Assembly: GCA_947244325.1 (NCBI GenBank)
Contig: CAMXJY010000006.1
Span: 53,591-117,590 of the forward strand
Length of the DNA stretch: 64,000 bases
Direction: 5' to 3'
From: an uncultured Clostridium sp.
GTDB taxonomy: Bacteria; Bacillota; Clostridia; TANB77; CAG-508
Position 1 is the stretch's first letter, and the number at the start of each line of letters is the position of its first letter. The position numbers and the translations under genes were made by a program. The notes beneath the pieces were generated by a model. That model was given only the letters and a program-made list of their open reading frames with translations. It was not told the origin of the DNA and searched no databases. Positions 8,045 through 17,053 of this stretch are shown piece after piece.

Positions 8045-8096
8045 CATTATTAGGAAAGTACTTCGTATTTTCTAATAAAGTTTTTGCTAATTATTG
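8045..8096 (+). repeat. Palindromic dispersed repeat, family 1 (diverged copy)
   Basis: TTATTAGGAAAGTACT-TC-GTATTTTCTAATAAAG, then TTTTTGCTAATTATTG. It matches the layout of the other family 1 copies: AT-rich palindrome with AGGAAAGTGC arms, then AAAG-x-TTTGC-CAATATTTG. The remainder of the 7936-8258 gap holds the tsf terminator and nothing else I can identify. Confidence 0.5.
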
Positions 8097-8258
8097 TGAA
8101 ATGTAATTATTTAGATATGTAAAATATTTTAAATTTGTCTAGTAATTAATAATAAATTGATATATAATTTTTCTATACATAAATTGCTAATAATATAATT
8201 GAAAGAATATGTAATTTTATCAATTATTAAAATTAGTATAAAATTTGGGGAGGAATAT

Positions 8259-10209
8259 ATGTCAAAGAAAAAAATATTAGGAGTAGCTCTATTTTTTATA
8301 ACTTTCATATTGCTTCTAAACATAAAATCATATGCAGGAACGCAAAAGTGGAAATCACTTAATTATGATGCTACTGTTAATTCAGATGGTAGTATGGATG
8401 TAGTGGAAACATGGAATATAAAAATAAGTGAAACAAATACAGTATTTAAAGATTTTAAACTTGATAGTTCTAAGTATTCTGGAATAACTAATGTTAAAGT
8501 TTCTAGTGTAGATAAAGATGGAAAAGAAACACCATTAAAAGAGATTTATGAAGAGCAATATCATGTTGATAGTGGATGTTTTTATGCACTAGCATTAAGT
8601 AATTACAAATTTGAGATAGCTTGGAATGTAGGATTAGATGATTCTACAGCAACTAGAACTTATAAACTTTATTATACGATAGAAGATGCTGTAAAAGTAT
8701 ATAATGATTGCACAGAGTTATACTGGCAATTTTTAGGTACAGATAATCAAATTTCAGGAAAAAATGTTACTGGAACTATAAGATTACCAAAAGAGGTAAG
8801 TGATATTGAAAAAATGAGAGTTTGGGCTCATGGTGATTTAACAGGAGATATTCAAAAAACTTCTAAAGATACAGTTTCATTTTCTATTGATTCATTATCA
8901 GAAGGAACAATGATAGAAGTTAGAGTAGTTACTGAAGAAAATATATATGATAATGTATATAATGAAACAGGTAAAGATAGATTAGAACGTATTTTAATAC
9001 AAGAACAAAGATGGGCAGATGAGGCCAATGAAGAAAGACGAAATGCAATAATGAAGGTAGCAGCTTTTGTAATTGGAAATGCTCTTATCATAGTAATTAC
9101 AGTTTTTAGAGTTATTAGAATTAATAAAAAAGGAAACAAATTAAAAGAGCAATATAGCTATCCAGATCCACATATAGAATACTTTAGAGAGATACCAGAC
9201 GAGGAAAATGCAACTCCTGCAAGGGCTTCATATTTATACTATTATAAAAATAACACATCTGTAATAGGGATGAATTTACCTAAAATATTTGCAGCAACAA
9301 TTTTAGATTTATCTTTGAAAAATTTAGTTCAATTTGAACCTATAGATAAAGATGAAGTAAAAATAATTTTAAATGAAAATTCTAAAGATGTAGAATTAAC
9401 TAAAGACGAAGAAATTATTTATGAAATATTAAAAGAAGCAATTGCTTCAGATGGATATATAACTACAAAGAAATTTTCAGAATATGCTAAAAATCATTAT
9501 GATAAAGTTTATGGAAAACTTCAAAAATTAGAAAAAATAGTAAAAACATATCAAAATGAATGTGGAAATTTTGATAAAACAAGATATAAACTTACAGAAA
9601 AATGGAGAAGAAAAATGTATTTTAATATTGCAATTCTTGTATTAATATTTTTCTTTGCTCCAATAGCTATATTTTTATTTTCACTATATATATTGGTAAT
9701 TGCAAATATAGCAGTTTATAGTAGCAACATTGATAAAATTACATTACTTTCACAGAAAGGCGATTTAGAACTACATCAATGGAAAGGCTTAAAGAAATAT
9801 ATGGAAGAGTATTCTTTATTAAAAGATAAACAAGTACCAGATATAGTTTTATGGGAAAAGTTTTTGGTATATGCAACTACTTTTGGAATTTCAAAACAAG
9901 TTATAAAACAATTAAAAGTAGTTCATCCAGAAATGTTTATTGAAGAAAATCAAACAGGAACAAGTTATAGAAATGGAAATTATAATAATGGAATTTATAG
10001 ATATGCATTTTGGAATATAGTAACTAACAGTAATTATGAAGATAGTTGTTTTGATTCATTAAACAATGGATTAGAAAAAGTTTATACAGAGGCAAGGTCA
10101 GCTTATAATATAGCCCATTCTTCAAGTAGCAGCGGAAGCGGCGGTGGAGGTGGTTTCTCTAGTGGTGGCGGAGGCCGGAGGTGGCGGAGGCGGCTGCGGA
10201 GGTCGTTAA
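8259..10209 (+). CDS. DUF2207 membrane protein, Gly-rich tail broken by +1 shift at CGG
   Basis: GGGGAGG lies 4-5 nt before ATG 8259. A signal peptide (about residues 1-26), an extracellular DUF2207 domain (KWKSLNYDATVNSDGSMDVV at its start), a membrane helix near residues 270-290, then a cytoplasmic part with a second hydrophobic pair near residue 455-490. Such proteins normally end in a long poly-Gly tail after FSSGGGG. Here the frame reads GGC CGG AGG at 10173-10181 and turns into RRWRRRLRRS, ending at 10229. Skipping the C at 10176 gives GGA GGT GGC GGA and on to GGCGGR and stop at 10207-10209, the canonical ending (649 residues). Function unknown; the family is linked to the cell envelope. 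Confidence 0.85.
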
Positions 10210-10266
10210 AGCTAGTTAAATCTTGTTAGATATTTGAAATTTCAAATAATGTAATTTATATAAGGA

Positions 10267-10332
10267 ACAATAGTGGACGATATTTAATATGAAAAAGATA
10301 AAACTTTACTGAATCGTCCACGTAATTGTTCG
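10267..10332 (+). repeat. Family 2 dispersed inverted repeat (GTGGACGAT ... ATCGTCCAC)
   Basis: AACAATAGTGGACGAT at the left and ATCGTCCACGTAATTGTT at the right form a hairpin of about 60 bp. An inverted, closely similar copy lies at 15860-15926 and a third at 10419-10478. No coding capacity; MITE-like. Confidence 0.6.
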
Positions 10333-10370
10333 ATGCGCCAAAATTATGAAATAATTTTGTGTGCAAAATT

Positions 10371-10421
10371 GCCGAAGGCTTTATTTTATAGGAAATGCTG
10401 AGCACTTTCCTATAAAATAAC
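10371..10421 (-). repeat. Family 1 dispersed palindromic repeat
   Basis: Read on the minus strand: TTATTTTATAGGAAAGTGCT, then CAGCATTTCC, then TATAAAATAAAGCCTTCGGC. Nested between two family 2 copies. The 10230-10530 stretch consists of these repeats and has no gene. Confidence 0.7.
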
Positions 10422-10478
10422 AATAGTGGACGATTTAGTGAAAATATATTTTTTACTTATTAAATAATCGTCCACTTT
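10419..10478 (+). repeat. Family 2 dispersed inverted repeat, second copy
   Basis: AACAATAGTGGACGATTTAG at the left and AATAATCGTCCACTTT at the right, with an AT-rich loop. Confidence 0.6.
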
Positions 10479-10533
10479 AAAAAATTTTTGATTCAAAAAA
10501 ATTAATAAATTTGGAAATTTTACTGATAAAAGG

Positions 10534-10562
10534 TTGATTTTTTACCTAAATTATAGTAAAAT
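10534..10562 (+). promoter_or_regulatory. Sigma-A promoter of the carA leader
   Basis: TTGATT (10534-10539), 17-bp spacer, TAAAAT (10557-10562). Confidence 0.7.
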
Positions 10563-10598
10563 CTTTATTAGTGTAAATAAATGAAAGGGAAGAATATA

Positions 10599-10739
10599 AT
10601 GTTAATATTAAATGGCTTAAAAAGAATAAGAATTAAATCATTTTTAAATTCTAAGGCTATTTATTCTCTAATAGTTTTATTTACATTTTCAAATTTTAAA
10701 TTTAATAATTATTATTTCAAAAACACTAAATTTATTTAG
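10599..10739 (+). CDS. Small leader ORF upstream of carA
   Basis: 46 codons starting ATG 10599, with GAAAGGGAAG about 8 nt upstream. The product begins MLILNGLKRIRIKSF and ends in an aromatic/Asn/Lys-rich stretch (NFKFNNYYFKNTKFI). The stop codon lies inside the hairpin of a terminator at 10722-10747, 42 bp before carA. The position between promoter and terminator suggests a leader peptide whose translation could affect termination. Arg codons are only two and early, so a classical arginine attenuator is not obvious. It could also be an independent small protein or not translated. Confidence 0.45.
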   Translation: MLILNGLKRIRIKSFLNSKAIYSLIVLFTFSNFKFNNYYFKNTKFI

Positions 10740-10747
10740 TGTTTTTT
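10722..10747 (+). terminator. Terminator in the carA leader, possible attenuator
   Basis: AACACTAAAT / ATTTAGTGTT stem with TTTTTT directly after, located between the promoter at 10534 and the carA start. Termination here would be conditional if carA depends on that promoter. Confidence 0.7.
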
Positions 10748-10780
10748 ATTGCATACATATTGATAAAGAAAGGAAATAAA

Positions 10781-11842
10781 ATGGTAGGGTATTTAGTATT
10801 AGAAAATGGTGAAATTTTTGAAGGAGAGAGAATAGGATTTAATGCAGATACAGCTTGTGAAGTAGTATTTAACACAGGAATGGCAGGATATATCGAAACA
10901 TTTACAGATCCTTCTTATGCTGGACAAGGTATAGTAATGACATATCCATTAATTGGAAATTATGGAATTATACCAGAAGATACAGAATCAGATAAAATAT
11001 GGGCAAAAGCAGTATTTATTCATGAACTTGCAGAATTTGAAAGTAATTTTAGAACAAAGGAAAATCTTGAAAAATTCTTAAGAGATTACAAAATTCCAGG
11101 ACTAACAAATATAAATACAAGAAAACTAACTAAAATATTAAGAGATGCTGGAACAATGAAAGGATATGTTACTTCAAATATTAATGATATTGATGATATA
11201 ATGCAAAAAATAAAAGAATATGAAGTTGGAAAAGTTGTAGATCAAGTAACATCAAAAGATATAAAAGTTTATGGAAAAGGAAAAAGTAAAAGAGTTGCTT
11301 TAATGGATTATGGATTTAAACATAATATAGTAAATTCATTATTAAAAAGAGATGTAGAAGTAACAGTTTTTCCAGCAGATACACCAGCAGAAAAGGTAAT
11401 TGCAATGAAACCAGATGGAATAATGCTTTCAAACGGACCTGGTGATCCTGAGACTTGCGAATTCCAAATAAAAAATGTAAAAAAACTATATGATACAAAT
11501 ATTCCTATCTTAGGAATCTGTTTAGGTCATCAATTAATGGGAATAGCGACAGGGGCTAAGACAGCTAAATTAAAATATGGACACAGAGGACCAAATCATC
11601 CAGTAAAAGATTTAAAAGAAGATAGAGTTCATATAACTTCTCAAAATCATGGATATTATATATTAGAAGAAAGCATAAATAAAAATATAGCAGAAGTTTC
11701 TCATATTAATCTAAATGATGGAACTGTTGAAGGATTAAGATATAAAAACAAAAAAATATTTACAGTGCAATTTCATCCAGAAGCTTGCCCAGGACCAGAA
11801 GATACAGCATATATATTTGATGAGTTTATATCTTTGATGTAA
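10781..11842 (+). CDS. carA: Carbamoyl-phosphate synthase small (glutaminase) subunit
   Basis: 353 residues from ATG 10781, which follows AAAGGAAA; an earlier in-frame start lies inside the terminator. The enzyme hydrolyses glutamine and channels ammonia to CarB for carbamoyl phosphate, the precursor of pyrimidines and arginine. The N-terminal CPSase_sm domain (GYLVLENGEIFEGERIGF, FNTGMAGYIETFTDPSYAGQ) is followed by a class I glutamine amidotransferase domain with the nucleophile in ILGICLGHQLMG and the catalytic His/Glu in FHPEACPGPEDT. carB follows 148 bp later. PyrR-type anti-terminator sequences were not recognised in the leader. Confidence 0.97.
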   Translation: MVGYLVLENGEIFEGERIGFNADTACEVVFNTGMAGYIETFTDPSYAGQGIVMTYPLIGNYGIIPEDTESDKIWAKAVFIHELAEFESNFRTKENLEKFLRDYKIPGLTNINTRKLTKILRDAGTMKGYVTSNINDIDDIMQKIKEYEVGKVVDQVTSKDIKVYGKGKSKRVALMDYGFKHNIVNSLLKRDVEVTVFPADTPAEKVIAMKPDGIMLSNGPGDPETCEFQIKNVKKLYDTNIPILGICLGHQLMGIATGAKTAKLKYGHRGPNHPVKDLKEDRVHITSQNHGYYILEESINKNIAEVSHINLNDGTVEGLRYKNKKIFTVQFHPEACPGPEDTAYIFDEFISLM

Positions 11843-11859
11843 CTTTAGAGACATATGTA

Positions 11860-11975
11860 TAAAGGAGGACAAAAATGTCCAAATAATAGGTTTACAGAAT
11901 GCATTTTGCATTCTGCATACTGAGGCTGTAAGAATTAAAATTCAACAGCCACAGCAAAACGTCCCAAAAGGGAAA
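11860..11975 (+). other. carA-carB spacer with strong SD, three-codon ORF and hairpins
   Basis: AAAGGAGG precedes ATG TCC AAA TAA (MSK-stop) at about 11875-11886. Next come the palindrome GAATGCATTTTGCATTC and a second hairpin with GGCTGT / ACAGCC arms. carB has its own GGAGAG site after this. Such a minimal ORF with a near-perfect Shine-Dalgarno is unusual. Confidence 0.45.
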
Positions 11976-11990
11976 AAAGGAGAGATAAAA

Positions 11991-14900
11991 ATGCCAAAAA
12001 ATAAATCAATTAAAAAAGTTTTAGTTATAGGTTCAGGACCAATTATTATAGGGCAAGCAGCAGAGTTCGATTATGCAGGAACTCAAGCTTGTAGAGAATT
12101 AAAAAAAGAAGGAATTGAAGTAGTTTTAATTAATTCTAATCCAGCAACAATTATGACTGATAAAAATATGGCTGATAAAATTTATATAGAGCCTTTAACT
12201 GTTCAAACTGTAAAGAAGATAATAGATATAGAAAAACCAGACAGTATACTTCCAAACTTAGGTGGACAAACAGGTCTTAACCTTGCTATGGAACTTGCAG
12301 AATCAGGTTTCTTAAAAGAGAAAAATGTTAGACTTTTAGGTACAGGTGTTGATGGAATAAGAAATGCTGAAGATAGACAATGTTTTAAAGATATGATGGA
12401 AGAAATTAATGAACCTTGTATAGCAAGTAAAGTAGTTCATACTGTTGAAGATGCAGTAGAATTTACAAAAGAAATTGGACTTCCTGTAATTATTAGACCA
12501 GCATATACTTTAGGTGGAACTGGTGGTGGTATTGCATATACTATGGAAGAGTTAGAAGAGATTGCTGGTTCTGGTATAAGAATGTCTAGAGTAAATGAAA
12601 TATTAGTTGAAAAATGTATTACTGGATGGAAAGAAATAGAATATGAAGTAATGAGAGATAGTAAAGGAAACTGTATTACAATATGTAATATGGAAAACAT
12701 AGATCCAGTTGGTGTACATACAGGAGATAGTATAGTAGTTGCTCCTTCTCAAACATTATCTGATAAAGAATATCAAATGTTAAGAACATCTGCTATAAAA
12801 ATTATATCTGCATTAAAAATAGAAGGGGGATGTAATGTTCAATTTGCTTTAAATCCAACAAGTTTTGAATATGCAGTAATTGAAGTTAACCCAAGAGTAA
12901 GCCGTTCATCAGCATTAGCATCCAAAGCAACTGGTTATCCAATAGCCAAAGTTGCAAGTAAAATTGCACTTGGATATACATTAGATGAGATAAAAAATGA
13001 AGTAACAGGAAAAACATTTGCATGTTTTGAGCCAGTACTTGATTATGTAGTAGTAAAAATACCAAAATGGCCATTTAAAAAGTTCCTTACAGCAAGTAGA
13101 GTTTTAGGAACACAAATGAAAGCAACTGGGGAAGTTATGGCTATAGCTCCTAATCTAGAAGCTGGATTAATGAAAGCAATTCGTTCATTAGAGGAAAATG
13201 TTGAATATTTAAGTTTAGATAAATTAAAAGATTTAGAAAAACCAGAATTAGAAGAAAAATTAAAAGATGTTGATAATGAAAGAATTTTTGTAATTGCAGA
13301 AGCAATTAGAAAAGAAATATCTGTTGAAAGAATACATGAAATAACAACAATAGATAGATTTTTTATAGGAATTATTTATAAACTTGTAAAAATGGAAAGA
13401 GAACTTGAATTAAATCAAATGAATTCTAAAATGCTTGAAAAAGCTAAAAGATTAGGATTTACTGATAAAATAATTGCAAAACTTTCTGGAAGAACAGAAG
13501 AAGAAATAAAAAATTTACGTAAAGAAAGTGGTATTGTAGCAAACTTTAAAATGGTTGATACATGTAGTGCAGAATTTGAAGCTAAAACACCTTATTATTA
13601 TTCAAGTTATGATGATGACAATGAAGCTAAAGAATCAGGTAAAAAGAAAGTTATGGTACTTGGTTCTGGACCAATAAGAATAGGTCAAGGTATAGAATTT
13701 GATTATTGTAGCGTTCATGGAGTATGGGCTTTAAAGAAACAAGGATATGAAACTATAATTGTAAATAATAACCCAGAAACAGTAAGTACAGATTTTGATA
13801 TAGCAGATAAATTATATTTTGAGCCTTTAACAGCAGAAGATGTTGAAAATATAGTAAATGTAGAAAAACCAGATGGAGCAATAGTTCAGTTTGGTGGTCA
13901 AACAGCCATAAAATTAACAAAAGCTTTATCAGATATGGGTGTTCAAATTATGGGAACACAAGAAATCGATATGGATAGAGCAGAAGATAGAAAAGAATTT
14001 GACGAAGCATTAAATAACTGTGGAATCTTAAGACCAAAGGGAAGCACAATATATACAGTTGATGAAGCCAAAAGAGTTGCAAATTATTTAGGATATCCAG
14101 TATTAGTTAGACCATCATATGTTTTAGGTGGACAAGGTATGGCTATTGCTTATGATGATAAAGAAATTGAAGAATATGTAAATGAAATTAACACAATAGC
14201 TCAAGAACATCCAATACTTGTTGATAAATATATTTTAGGAAGAGAAGTTGAAGTAGATGCTATATGTGATGGAGAAGATATTTTAATACCAGGTATAATG
14301 GAACACTTAGAAAGAGCAGGTGTACACTCAGGAGATAGTATTTCAGTATATCCAACTCAAAATGTTGAAAAAGAACATGAAGAAAAAATTATAGAATACA
14401 CTGAAAAAATAGCAAAAGAACTTAATATCATAGGAATATTAAATATCCAATTTATTATAAGTAATGGAGAAGTTTATATAATAGAAGTAAATCCACGTTC
14501 AAGTAGAACAGTTCCATATATTAGTAAAGTAACAAATCTGCCAATGATTGATATTGCAACTAATGTAATTTTAGGTAAAAAATTAAAAGATTTAGGATAT
14601 GGAACAGGATTATATAAAAAGAGTGATTATATATGTGTAAAAATGCCAGTATTCTCATTTGAAAAAATTAAAAATGCTGATACTTCATTAGGACCTGAAA
14701 TGAAATCAACAGGAGAAGTTTTAGGGGTGGCTAAGAAGTTTGAAGATGCAGTACTTAAGGCTTTTATAGCAAGTGGAGCAAATGTATCTACAAAAGGTGC
14801 TATATTAATAACAGTAAGAGATAAAGATAAGCCAGAAATGCTTCCAATAGCAGAAAAATTTAAAAGAAAAGGATTTGAAATTTTTGCTACATCGGGAACA

Positions 14901-15188
14901 GCTAAGTTTTTAAGAAGTAATGGAGTAGAATCAGTAGTTATAGAAAAATTATGGGAAGGAACAAATAGCATTATTGATTTAATAGAATCAGGAAAAATTA
15001 ATTTTGTTATAAATACACCTACAAAAGGAAAAGAGTCAAATAGAGACGGATTTAAAATTAGAAGAATGGCAGTAGAGTGCAAAATACCTTGCTTTACATC
15101 TTTAGATACTGTAAATGCATTATATCAAGCTATAGAAGATGAAACAGATGAAGCTGATTTGCTACCTGTTGATATTACTGAAATTTAA
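11991..15188 (+). CDS. carB: Carbamoyl-phosphate synthase large subunit
   Basis: 1065 residues, full family length. Two homologous halves each carry a pre-ATP-grasp and ATP-grasp domain: N-half KVLVIGSGPIIIGQAAEFDY and C-half KVMVLGSGPIRIGQGIEFDY. Glycine-rich ATP loops are TLGGTGGGIAYT and VLGGQGMAIAYD. The first half makes carboxyphosphate and carbamate, the second phosphorylates carbamate. The C-terminal about 130 residues form the MGS-like allosteric domain (GAILITVRDKDK, FATSGTAKFLRS) that in relatives binds UMP or ornithine. It is the second gene of carAB. Confidence 0.98.
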   Translation: MPKNKSIKKVLVIGSGPIIIGQAAEFDYAGTQACRELKKEGIEVVLINSNPATIMTDKNMADKIYIEPLTVQTVKKIIDIEKPDSILPNLGGQTGLNLAMELAESGFLKEKNVRLLGTGVDGIRNAEDRQCFKDMMEEINEPCIASKVVHTVEDAVEFTKEIGLPVIIRPAYTLGGTGGGIAYTMEELEEIAGSGIRMSRVNEILVEKCITGWKEIEYEVMRDSKGNCITICNMENIDPVGVHTGDSIVVAPSQTLSDKEYQMLRTSAIKIISALKIEGGCNVQFALNPTSFEYAVIEVNPRVSRSSALASKATGYPIAKVASKIALGYTLDEIKNEVTGKTFACFEPVLDYVVVKIPKWPFKKFLTASRVLGTQMKATGEVMAIAPNLEAGLMKAIRSLEENVEYLSLDKLKDLEKPELEEKLKDVDNERIFVIAEAIRKEISVERIHEITTIDRFFIGIIYKLVKMERELELNQMNSKMLEKAKRLGFTDKIIAKLSGRTEEEIKNLRKESGIVANFKMVDTCSAEFEAKTPYYYSSYDDDNEAKESGKKKVMVLGSGPIRIGQGIEFDYCSVHGVWALKKQGYETIIVNNNPETVSTDFDIADKLYFEPLTAEDVENIVNVEKPDGAIVQFGGQTAIKLTKALSDMGVQIMGTQEIDMDRAEDRKEFDEALNNCGILRPKGSTIYTVDEAKRVANYLGYPVLVRPSYVLGGQGMAIAYDDKEIEEYVNEINTIAQEHPILVDKYILGREVEVDAICDGEDILIPGIMEHLERAGVHSGDSISVYPTQNVEKEHEEKIIEYTEKIAKELNIIGILNIQFIISNGEVYIIEVNPRSSRTVPYISKVTNLPMIDIATNVILGKKLKDLGYGTGLYKKSDYICVKMPVFSFEKIKNADTSLGPEMKSTGEVLGVAKKFEDAVLKAFIASGANVSTKGAILITVRDKDKPEMLPIAEKFKRKGFEIFATSGTAKFLRSNGVESVVIEKLWEGTNSIIDLIESGKINFVINTPTKGKESNRDGFKIRRMAVECKIPCFTSLDTVNALYQAIEDETDEADLLPVDITEI

Positions 15189-15214
15189 AATAATAAAAAG
15201 TATGGAGAAATTAA

Positions 15215-15655
15215 ATGAATGAATTAAGAGAAGCAGAAATATATTATTCAAAAATTGAAAAAAATTATACATGTTTAATTGGATTGAACGTTTTAAGAAA
15301 GGATAAATCAATTGAGTTTATGCAATCATTTGGAGGGAGCAAATTTAATACAGATGAAGATTACAATATGTGGAAAAATGCAATTGAAAATATGACAGGA
15401 AGACGTTTTGAAGATATACATGGAGCACATATTAAAACTGTAGTATCTTTTGATGATATGTTAGGAATTGGAAGTCTAAAAGGTAATAATTGGATAACCA
15501 AAAAAGTTGAAAATAAAAAAAGAGATGATGGAACAACTGAACGCAGAACTATATATTCTTTTTTGAATACTAAAAAAGAAATTGATGAGTTTTTTGAAAG
15601 TGTAGGAATAGAGCAAGAACAAAAAGCTGATGATAAATCAGATATAATTAAATAA
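15215..15655 (+). CDS. Conserved-type hypothetical protein downstream of carB
   Basis: 146 residues, cytoplasmic, no signal or membrane segment. GGAG lies 7 nt before the ATG. The N-terminal half alternates beta and helix (EIYYSKIEKNYTCLIGLNVL, IEFMQSFGGSKFNTDEDYNM), followed by a charged region (KKVENKKRDDGTTERRTIYSF) and an acidic C-terminal helix. It lies 26 bp after carB and before a strong terminator, so it is the third gene of the carAB operon. I do not recognise the family. A role linked to carbamoyl phosphate metabolism would be suggested only by position. Confidence 0.75.
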   Translation: MNELREAEIYYSKIEKNYTCLIGLNVLRKDKSIEFMQSFGGSKFNTDEDYNMWKNAIENMTGRRFEDIHGAHIKTVVSFDDMLGIGSLKGNNWITKKVENKKRDDGTTERRTIYSFLNTKKEIDEFFESVGIEQEQKADDKSDIIK

Positions 15656-15665
15656 TATATAAAAT

Positions 15666-15703
15666 AAAAGCTATTAGTACAATTTATACTAATAGCTTTT
15701 TTA
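15666..15703 (+). terminator. Terminator of the carAB operon
   Basis: AAAAGCTATTAGTA / TACTAATAGCTTTT stem followed by TT-A-TTTT; it abuts a family 1 repeat. Confidence 0.9.
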
Positions 15704-15757
15704 TTTTATAGGAAAGCGCTCCGCACTTCCTATAAAATAAAGGCTTCGCCAATATTT
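15701..15757 (+). repeat. Family 1 dispersed palindromic repeat (best copy)
   Basis: TTATTTTATAGGAAAGCGCT, CCGCACTTCC, TATAAAATAA, then AGGCTTCGCCAATATTTG. The palindromic half and the trailing AGGCTTCGCC hairpin define the family. Confidence 0.7.
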
Positions 15758-15786
15758 GTACATTTCTTAGCTGTGTGAAACGAAGT

Positions 15787-15826
15787 TATTCTAACTGTTA
15801 AGGCTTTGCCTGTTACAGTTAGAATA
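15787..15826. repeat. Inverted repeat
   Basis: ATTCTAACTGT at 15788-15798 and ACAGTTAGAAT at 15815-15825 around AAGGCTTTGCC. It continues the repeat-rich gap 15704-15990, which has no gene. Confidence 0.6.
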
Positions 15827-15859
15827 TACAAAGTTGAACTACAGATAAGTTATGCACAG

Positions 15860-15926
15860 CGAACAATTACGTGGACGATTCAGTATAGTTTTTTCTTTTG
15901 CAATTTTCATAATGTCCACTGTTGTT
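15860..15926 (-). repeat. Family 2 dispersed repeat, inverted copy
   Basis: CGAACAATTACGTGGACGAT at the left is identical to the reverse complement of the right end of the 10267-10332 copy, and AATGTCCACTGTTGTT matches its left end. Confidence 0.65.
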
Positions 15927-15994
15927 CTGTCAATAATTAAGTTTAAGTAAATTAAAAATGTTACTACAATTATTGTGAAATATATGTGAAAGTA

Positions 15995-16023
15995 TTGACT
16001 TTGAATATAAAAGAAAATATAAT
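15995..16023 (+). promoter_or_regulatory. Sigma-A promoter of the ABC/GntR operon
   Basis: TTGACT (15995-16000), 17-bp spacer, TATAAT (16018-16023). Confidence 0.85.
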
Positions 16024-16046
16024 TGTACTAGCACAGATAGTACAAT
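16022..16046 (+). promoter_or_regulatory. Palindromic operator candidate for the GntR/YtrA regulator
   Basis: ATTGTACTA-N7-TAGTACAAT overlaps the last two bases of the -10 box and the start site. The operon encodes a YtrA-type GntR repressor, and this group usually autoregulates from such a palindrome. A TTTTTTT run at about 16051 means the same hairpin could instead act as an early terminator. Confidence 0.6.
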
Positions 16047-16156
16047 CGTGTTTTTTTATACAATAAGTTTATGTACTAGATAATTGTAGTAAGTTCGCAA
16101 GTTCTAATTTAAGCTAAGAAGCACGTAAATTATTACGTGAGAAATAGGAGGTATTT

Positions 16157-17053
16157 ATGATTAAAATTAGCAATTTGAATAAAACTTTTGGTAATAAGAA
16201 AGTTTTAGACAATTTAAATTGCAATATTCAAACCAATTCAATATATGGATTGATAGGTGCGAATGGAGCAGGAAAATCAACACTTTTAAGAATCATTAAT
16301 GATGTGTTTAGAAAAGATTCTGGAAGTGTACTTATTGATGATGTAGAAGTTGAAAACAATGAAGAGGTAAAACAAAAATTAGCATTTTTGCCAGATGATT
16401 TATACATTATTTCAAGCTATACATTAATGGATATGGCAAGCTATTATAAAGCAATGTATAAAAAATTTGATATGGAATATCTAAAAGAACTTGCAGAAAT
16501 TTTAAAATTAGATATGAATACTAAATTAGATAATTTTTCAAAAGGAATGAAAAGACAATGCGCATTAATTTGTATTTTAGCAACAAATGCAGATTATATG
16601 TTTTTTGATGAAACATTTGATGGATTAGATCCAGTTGTTAGAAATCTTATGAAAAAGATACTTGCCAAACATATGTCAAGTAAGAATACAACAATAATAA
16701 TGACAAGTCATAATTTAAGAGAATTAGAAGATATATGTGATAATTTAGGTGTTTTATATAAAGGTGGAGTATTATTTGAAAGTGATGTAGATAGCTTAAA
16801 AACTAATATGTTTAAAGTTCAAATATCTTTAAAAGAAGACTTTTCAGAAGAAACTTTTAAAGAATTAGAGCCACTATCTTTTAAGAAGGTAGGAAGTGTT
16901 GCTACAATGATTTTTAAAGGAAATAGAGAAGAAACAGAACAAAAATTAAAAGAAAAATCACCTGTAATTTTAGACTTTTTATCACTTACTTTAGAAGAAA
17001 TATTTATATATGAAATGGAGGTGATTGGTTATGAATTTAACCAAGTGGTTTAG
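16157..17053 (+). CDS. ABC transporter ATP-binding protein (YtrB-like)
   Basis: 298 residues. Walker A is GLIGANGAGKSTLLRIIND, the signature is FSKGMKRQCALICIL, Walker B is ADYMFFDETFDGLD, and the H loop is IIMTSHNLRELEDICD. It energises the membrane protein encoded next, whose start overlaps this gene's 3' end (GGAGGTG inside the last codons). AGGAGG precedes the ATG. Operon order ATPase-permease-GntR matches YtrA/B-type systems that respond to cell-wall-active agents in other Firmicutes. The substrate cannot be told. Confidence 0.92.
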   Translation: MIKISNLNKTFGNKKVLDNLNCNIQTNSIYGLIGANGAGKSTLLRIINDVFRKDSGSVLIDDVEVENNEEVKQKLAFLPDDLYIISSYTLMDMASYYKAMYKKFDMEYLKELAEILKLDMNTKLDNFSKGMKRQCALICILATNADYMFFDETFDGLDPVVRNLMKKILAKHMSSKNTTIIMTSHNLRELEDICDNLGVLYKGGVLFESDVDSLKTNMFKVQISLKEDFSEETFKELEPLSFKKVGSVATMIFKGNREETEQKLKEKSPVILDFLSLTLEEIFIYEMEVIGYEFNQVV

